Assembly: GCF_000284375.1 (NCBI RefSeq)
Contig: NC_017249.1
Coordinates: 3,760,001-3,824,000, forward strand
Source: Bradyrhizobium japonicum USDA 6
GTDB lineage: Bacteria; Pseudomonadota; Alphaproteobacteria; Rhizobiales; Xanthobacteraceae
Direction: 5' to 3'
Length of the DNA: 64,000 nt
Position numbers and translations under genes: made by a program. The notes beneath the pieces are model-generated. The model saw only the letters and a list, made by a program, of their open reading frames with translations, made no database searches and was not told the origin of the DNA. Of the stretch, positions 61,636-64,000 are shown piece by piece. Numbering within the stretch: position 1 is the first letter of the stretch; each line of letters starts with the position of its first letter.

Positions 61636-63732
61636 TTGCTCAAGCGCCTCCGATACCGGATTTTAGAAGGACGTAGCCTGCGTGCATTCCCCCCGCCGGA
61701 CGTGTTGGGTCGAGCCTCCGGCGTAAGCCGGGCGCCGGTTGAAGCCAACTCCATTTGCTTCGCAGCGATCTTCACGTGGGCAATGTCGGCGACATCGGCG
61801 ATCGCATGCGCAATCGTGCGTTGGCCCCTGGGAAGCCCACACTGGCTCGCGTTCGTGAAGGCGTTTCTGCTGTTGGCAGCGGCCGTCTCCTGCCTGCTTG
61901 TACTGAGTTCCCGGCGTCACCAGGGTGCAAGCCATGCCGGCGTGGTCCTCTCGGTCATCGCCATCGTCTTTCTGCCGTGCCTTGCCTGGTTCGGTCGGGT
62001 CTTTGCCGACATCATCACCTACCCGGTCTTGCTCGGGATGGTGTTCCTGGGCGTGCAACGTGCCGCCGGGCTGGTGCGCCGCATGGCGCCGCGGATGCCG
62101 GTGCTGGCAGTCGTCTGCGGCTGCGGCGCCGGGATCGGCTACTTCTTCGTCGTGAACTCCAGGGGGTATGCCACTGTCCTCACGCCGGAACAGGCGGCAA
62201 CGGGCCTGCAGCACCTCGACACGCTATATCATGCGTCGATCGCCAACATGCTCGTCAACTTCGGACATTTGAGCACGGGCTTGGACGGCTTCATGCCCAT
62301 GAAGTATCACGTGCTGTCCCACATATGGATGGGATGTGTCGGCCTGTGGCTCGGCGTCACCACGCTCGAGAGTTACTATCTTACGGCGCAAATCATCGCC
62401 ATTCCGTTGCTCTTGTTCAGCTTGATCATGGCGGGCTTGCTGTTGCGGCGCTCGGCGGAAGGATTGAGCGACAGCGCGCTAGTCACGCTCATTCCGCTCC
62501 TGCTTCTGATGATCGCCGATCTCTGGGGATGGACTTCATATCTGGTTTCCGAAAGCTATTTCATCTCCCTTTTTCTGCTCTTGCTTGCTTTACCACTGCT
62601 CCCGGAGATCGCCGACGAGAGGTCACCGCTCGGACCTCCCCTGACAGCCCTTGCGGTCGCGGGAACGTTGGTCTTGTTCTCAAAGATTTCGGTCGGAGTG
62701 ATTTTCTGGGGCGCCGCAGGATTTTTGCTGTGGCGGCGCCTGGGACTTACTCTTTTGAACTTCATCAAGGTTGCCGCCCCAATCGCTCCGCTGGTCTGGC
62801 TTGCGAGCGCGATCGGCTCTCCCGAAGCCGGTGAATACGTCCATGCACTGAGACCATTGGCTTTCGTGCGAGAGTTTCCGCGCGGTTCGCTGCCGAACAT
62901 CGTGGCCAATCTGGTGCTGTTGTATGGCGCCTCGCGCCTCTGGCTCTCAGGCACTTCGGCCGAGATGCGGCTCGCGGAGGCATTGGCACTCATTGCGATG
63001 GGGAGCCTTGCCCCGGCTCTCCTGCTCGATATCATCGGAGGCTCGGCCTTTTATTTCGCGAATGTCGGGACCTTCGTCTGTATCGCCTTTTTGACAGCCT
63101 ACGGCGGTTCGATGCTCGAAAGGCGAAATCCTCGGGCAATTCGTCCCGCGGTGATCCTGATCTTCATCGCTGTCGTGGCGCTCGCTACGAACGAGAAGAG
63201 ACGCAGCCCCATCGAGTTGGTGAGACAGTTCCAGGAATTGCGCGCCCGGGCCCACACACTCGCCGGCAGGGGCGAGGCGGCCCCGTTGTCGACCTTGCAC
63301 GCAACCGCAGCGCTGCTTGCGCCTGGCGGCAGCCTTCGCGGAGAGATAGGCGATGATGTGAAGCACACGCCGGGAGGGCAGTCGATCGAGACGTTGCGCT
63401 CCTTGAGTGGAGGGCAAACGCATCAGACCGCCGTGTTCGTGGCGCCGGACAATCGGCCATTCTGGACGACCTATATCGACTGTCGCGGCGACCCGTTGAT
63501 TGTTCCTGCAGTCCTCGGCGTGCCCATGCTCAAGGGGATCAACCCCGCCGAATTCGGATGTCCAAAGGACAGGTATTATCTGGGGGCGCACAACGCTGAA
63601 GACGCGGTCTCGGACGTTGCAAGCGATGATCAGCTTTGCGCTCGGGCGGCACGATGGGGGCTGGGCAAGATTTTGGTCCTTTCCACCCCGCAAGTCGGTC
63701 GCAGGCTAAGCTGTGCCGTTCCGCGATCGTGA
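61636..63732 (+). CDS. Large polytopic membrane protein of unknown function, possibly GT-C-like
   Basis: A protein of up to 698 residues with about 13-14 hydrophobic helices and a soluble C-terminal domain of about 170 residues. 'HLSTGLDGFMPMKYHVLSHI' lies in an external loop, 'SYLVSESYFISLFLLLLALP' is in the membrane region, and the tail has 'FWTTYIDCRGDPLIVPAVLG'. The layout (many helices, then a soluble domain) fits GT-C transferases or polymer-related proteins, but no catalytic motif is certain. The start is unclear: TTG at 61636 has no ribosome site, and the direct repeat at 61675-61765 covers the first codons, so an ATG at 61783 may be the true start. Confidence 0.65.
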   Translation: MLKRLRYRILEGRSLRAFPPPDVLGRASGVSRAPVEANSICFAAIFTWAMSATSAIACAIVRWPLGSPHWLAFVKAFLLLAAAVSCLLVLSSRRHQGASHAGVVLSVIAIVFLPCLAWFGRVFADIITYPVLLGMVFLGVQRAAGLVRRMAPRMPVLAVVCGCGAGIGYFFVVNSRGYATVLTPEQAATGLQHLDTLYHASIANMLVNFGHLSTGLDGFMPMKYHVLSHIWMGCVGLWLGVTTLESYYLTAQIIAIPLLLFSLIMAGLLLRRSAEGLSDSALVTLIPLLLLMIADLWGWTSYLVSESYFISLFLLLLALPLLPEIADERSPLGPPLTALAVAGTLVLFSKISVGVIFWGAAGFLLWRRLGLTLLNFIKVAAPIAPLVWLASAIGSPEAGEYVHALRPLAFVREFPRGSLPNIVANLVLLYGASRLWLSGTSAEMRLAEALALIAMGSLAPALLLDIIGGSAFYFANVGTFVCIAFLTAYGGSMLERRNPRAIRPAVILIFIAVVALATNEKRRSPIELVRQFQELRARAHTLAGRGEAAPLSTLHATAALLAPGGSLRGEIGDDVKHTPGGQSIETLRSLSGGQTHQTAVFVAPDNRPFWTTYIDCRGDPLIVPAVLGVPMLKGINPAEFGCPKDRYYLGAHNAEDAVSDVASDDQLCARAARWGLGKILVLSTPQVGRRLSCAVPRS
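61675..61765. repeat. Imperfect direct repeat, right copy
   Basis: This is the partner of 59177-59274, in the same orientation. AGCCTG-c-GTGC-a-TTCCCCC begins at 61675, and a 22-base stretch ending TTGCTTCGCaG occupies 61744-61765. The two copies bracket the desaturase-methyltransferase pair. Confidence 0.45.
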
Positions 63733-63848
63733 GCCTGCAACAACGTCCGGTGCGCGGCCGCGGTCACGGGCGTTTGCTTCGGTATGATTTCGGGGCCGAC
63801 GAAGACCATGTCAGGGAGGCCACTGTTTCGCTTGGAACGCGGGCGATC

Positions 63849-64000
63849 TCAGAGGGCCGCGATGATCCGCAAAAATCGCCTTTCGGCAGCGCATAGTAGC
63901 TTTGCCCGGTCTTGCGAAATCGGAGCGTCTTGCTCGTCAGCCAAAGTCGCGGTGATCGCGATTCGCGCGACGCCCGCGAGCTGGCTGATGGCCGGCAAGA
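63849..64000 (-). CDS. Possible 3' end of a gene running in from the right
   Basis: A minus-strand frame is open from the window edge to a TGA at 63849-63851. The last 50 codons have high GC at third positions at the right end and read 'LPAISQLAGVARIAITATLA' and 'AKLLCAAERRFLRIIAAL'. The amino-acid make-up looks like a real helical C-terminus, but no family is recognised and the piece is short. A second minus-strand frame is also open here, so this is tentative. Confidence 0.3.
   Translation of the reverse strand, partial: LPAISQLAGVARIAITATLADEQDAPISQDRAKLLCAAERRFLRIIAAL

Overview
The window looks like a chromosome segment of a Bradyrhizobium-type alphaproteobacterium. The basis is uniformly high GC, frequent GTG and TTG starts, tightly overlapping operons, and a compound palindromic intergenic element (5706-5808) of a kind common in Bradyrhizobium and relatives. 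The genus is an inference. I see no rRNA, tRNA, CRISPR array or insertion sequence.

Region 1 (1-20.5 kb) is protein export. After a truncated CaiB/BaiF CoA-transferase and a small exported protein comes a 910-residue serralysin-like metalloprotease with RTX repeats and three tandem CARDB-like units, then a small Sel1-repeat protein. A nearly complete type II secretion system follows: a prepilin peptidase and the secretin gspD on the minus strand, and gspE-F-G-H-I-J-K-L-M as one overlapping plus-strand operon. A large autotransporter gene lies convergent to gspM and separates it from a short GspC/GspN-like gene.

Region 2 (20.5-40.2 kb) is a mosaic of surface-glycan genes: a Wzx-type flippase, an asparagine-synthase-like amidotransferase, three glycosyltransferases, a hexapeptide acyltransferase, an SDR epimerase, a Wzy-like membrane protein, UDP-glucuronate decarboxylase, the CDP-glucose genes rfbF-rfbG, and a KpsS/KpsC-like protein. 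Two paralogous polytopic proteins (DUF6056-like) lie on either side of rfbFG and a ClC chloride-channel gene.

Region 3 (40.3-55.1 kb) is a pseudaminic-acid glycan locus. pseG (frameshifted twice as sequenced), a formyltransferase where pseH would be expected, pseI, a surface-carbohydrate protein, a second Wzx, two methyltransferases, a PhyH-type dioxygenase, a Wzy-like protein and a Wzz-like protein read rightwards. A frameshifted gmhB follows, and pseB-pseC-pseF read leftwards. Together they predict a nonulosonate-containing polymer built by the Wzx/Wzy/Wzz route, with an N-formyl group possibly replacing the usual 7-N-acetyl of pseudaminic acid.

Region 4 (55.2-64 kb) holds a second nonulosonate module: a NeuA-like cytidylyltransferase and a three-part fusion of CBS pair, NeuB-type synthase with SAF domain, and AP-endonuclease-like TIM barrel. 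Nearby are methyltransferases, a fatty-acid-desaturase-like membrane enzyme and a large polytopic membrane protein. The fusion, the formyltransferase-for-pseH replacement and the three one-base frameshifts are the most unusual items. Function calls rest on motifs and gene order read by eye; no database search was run.
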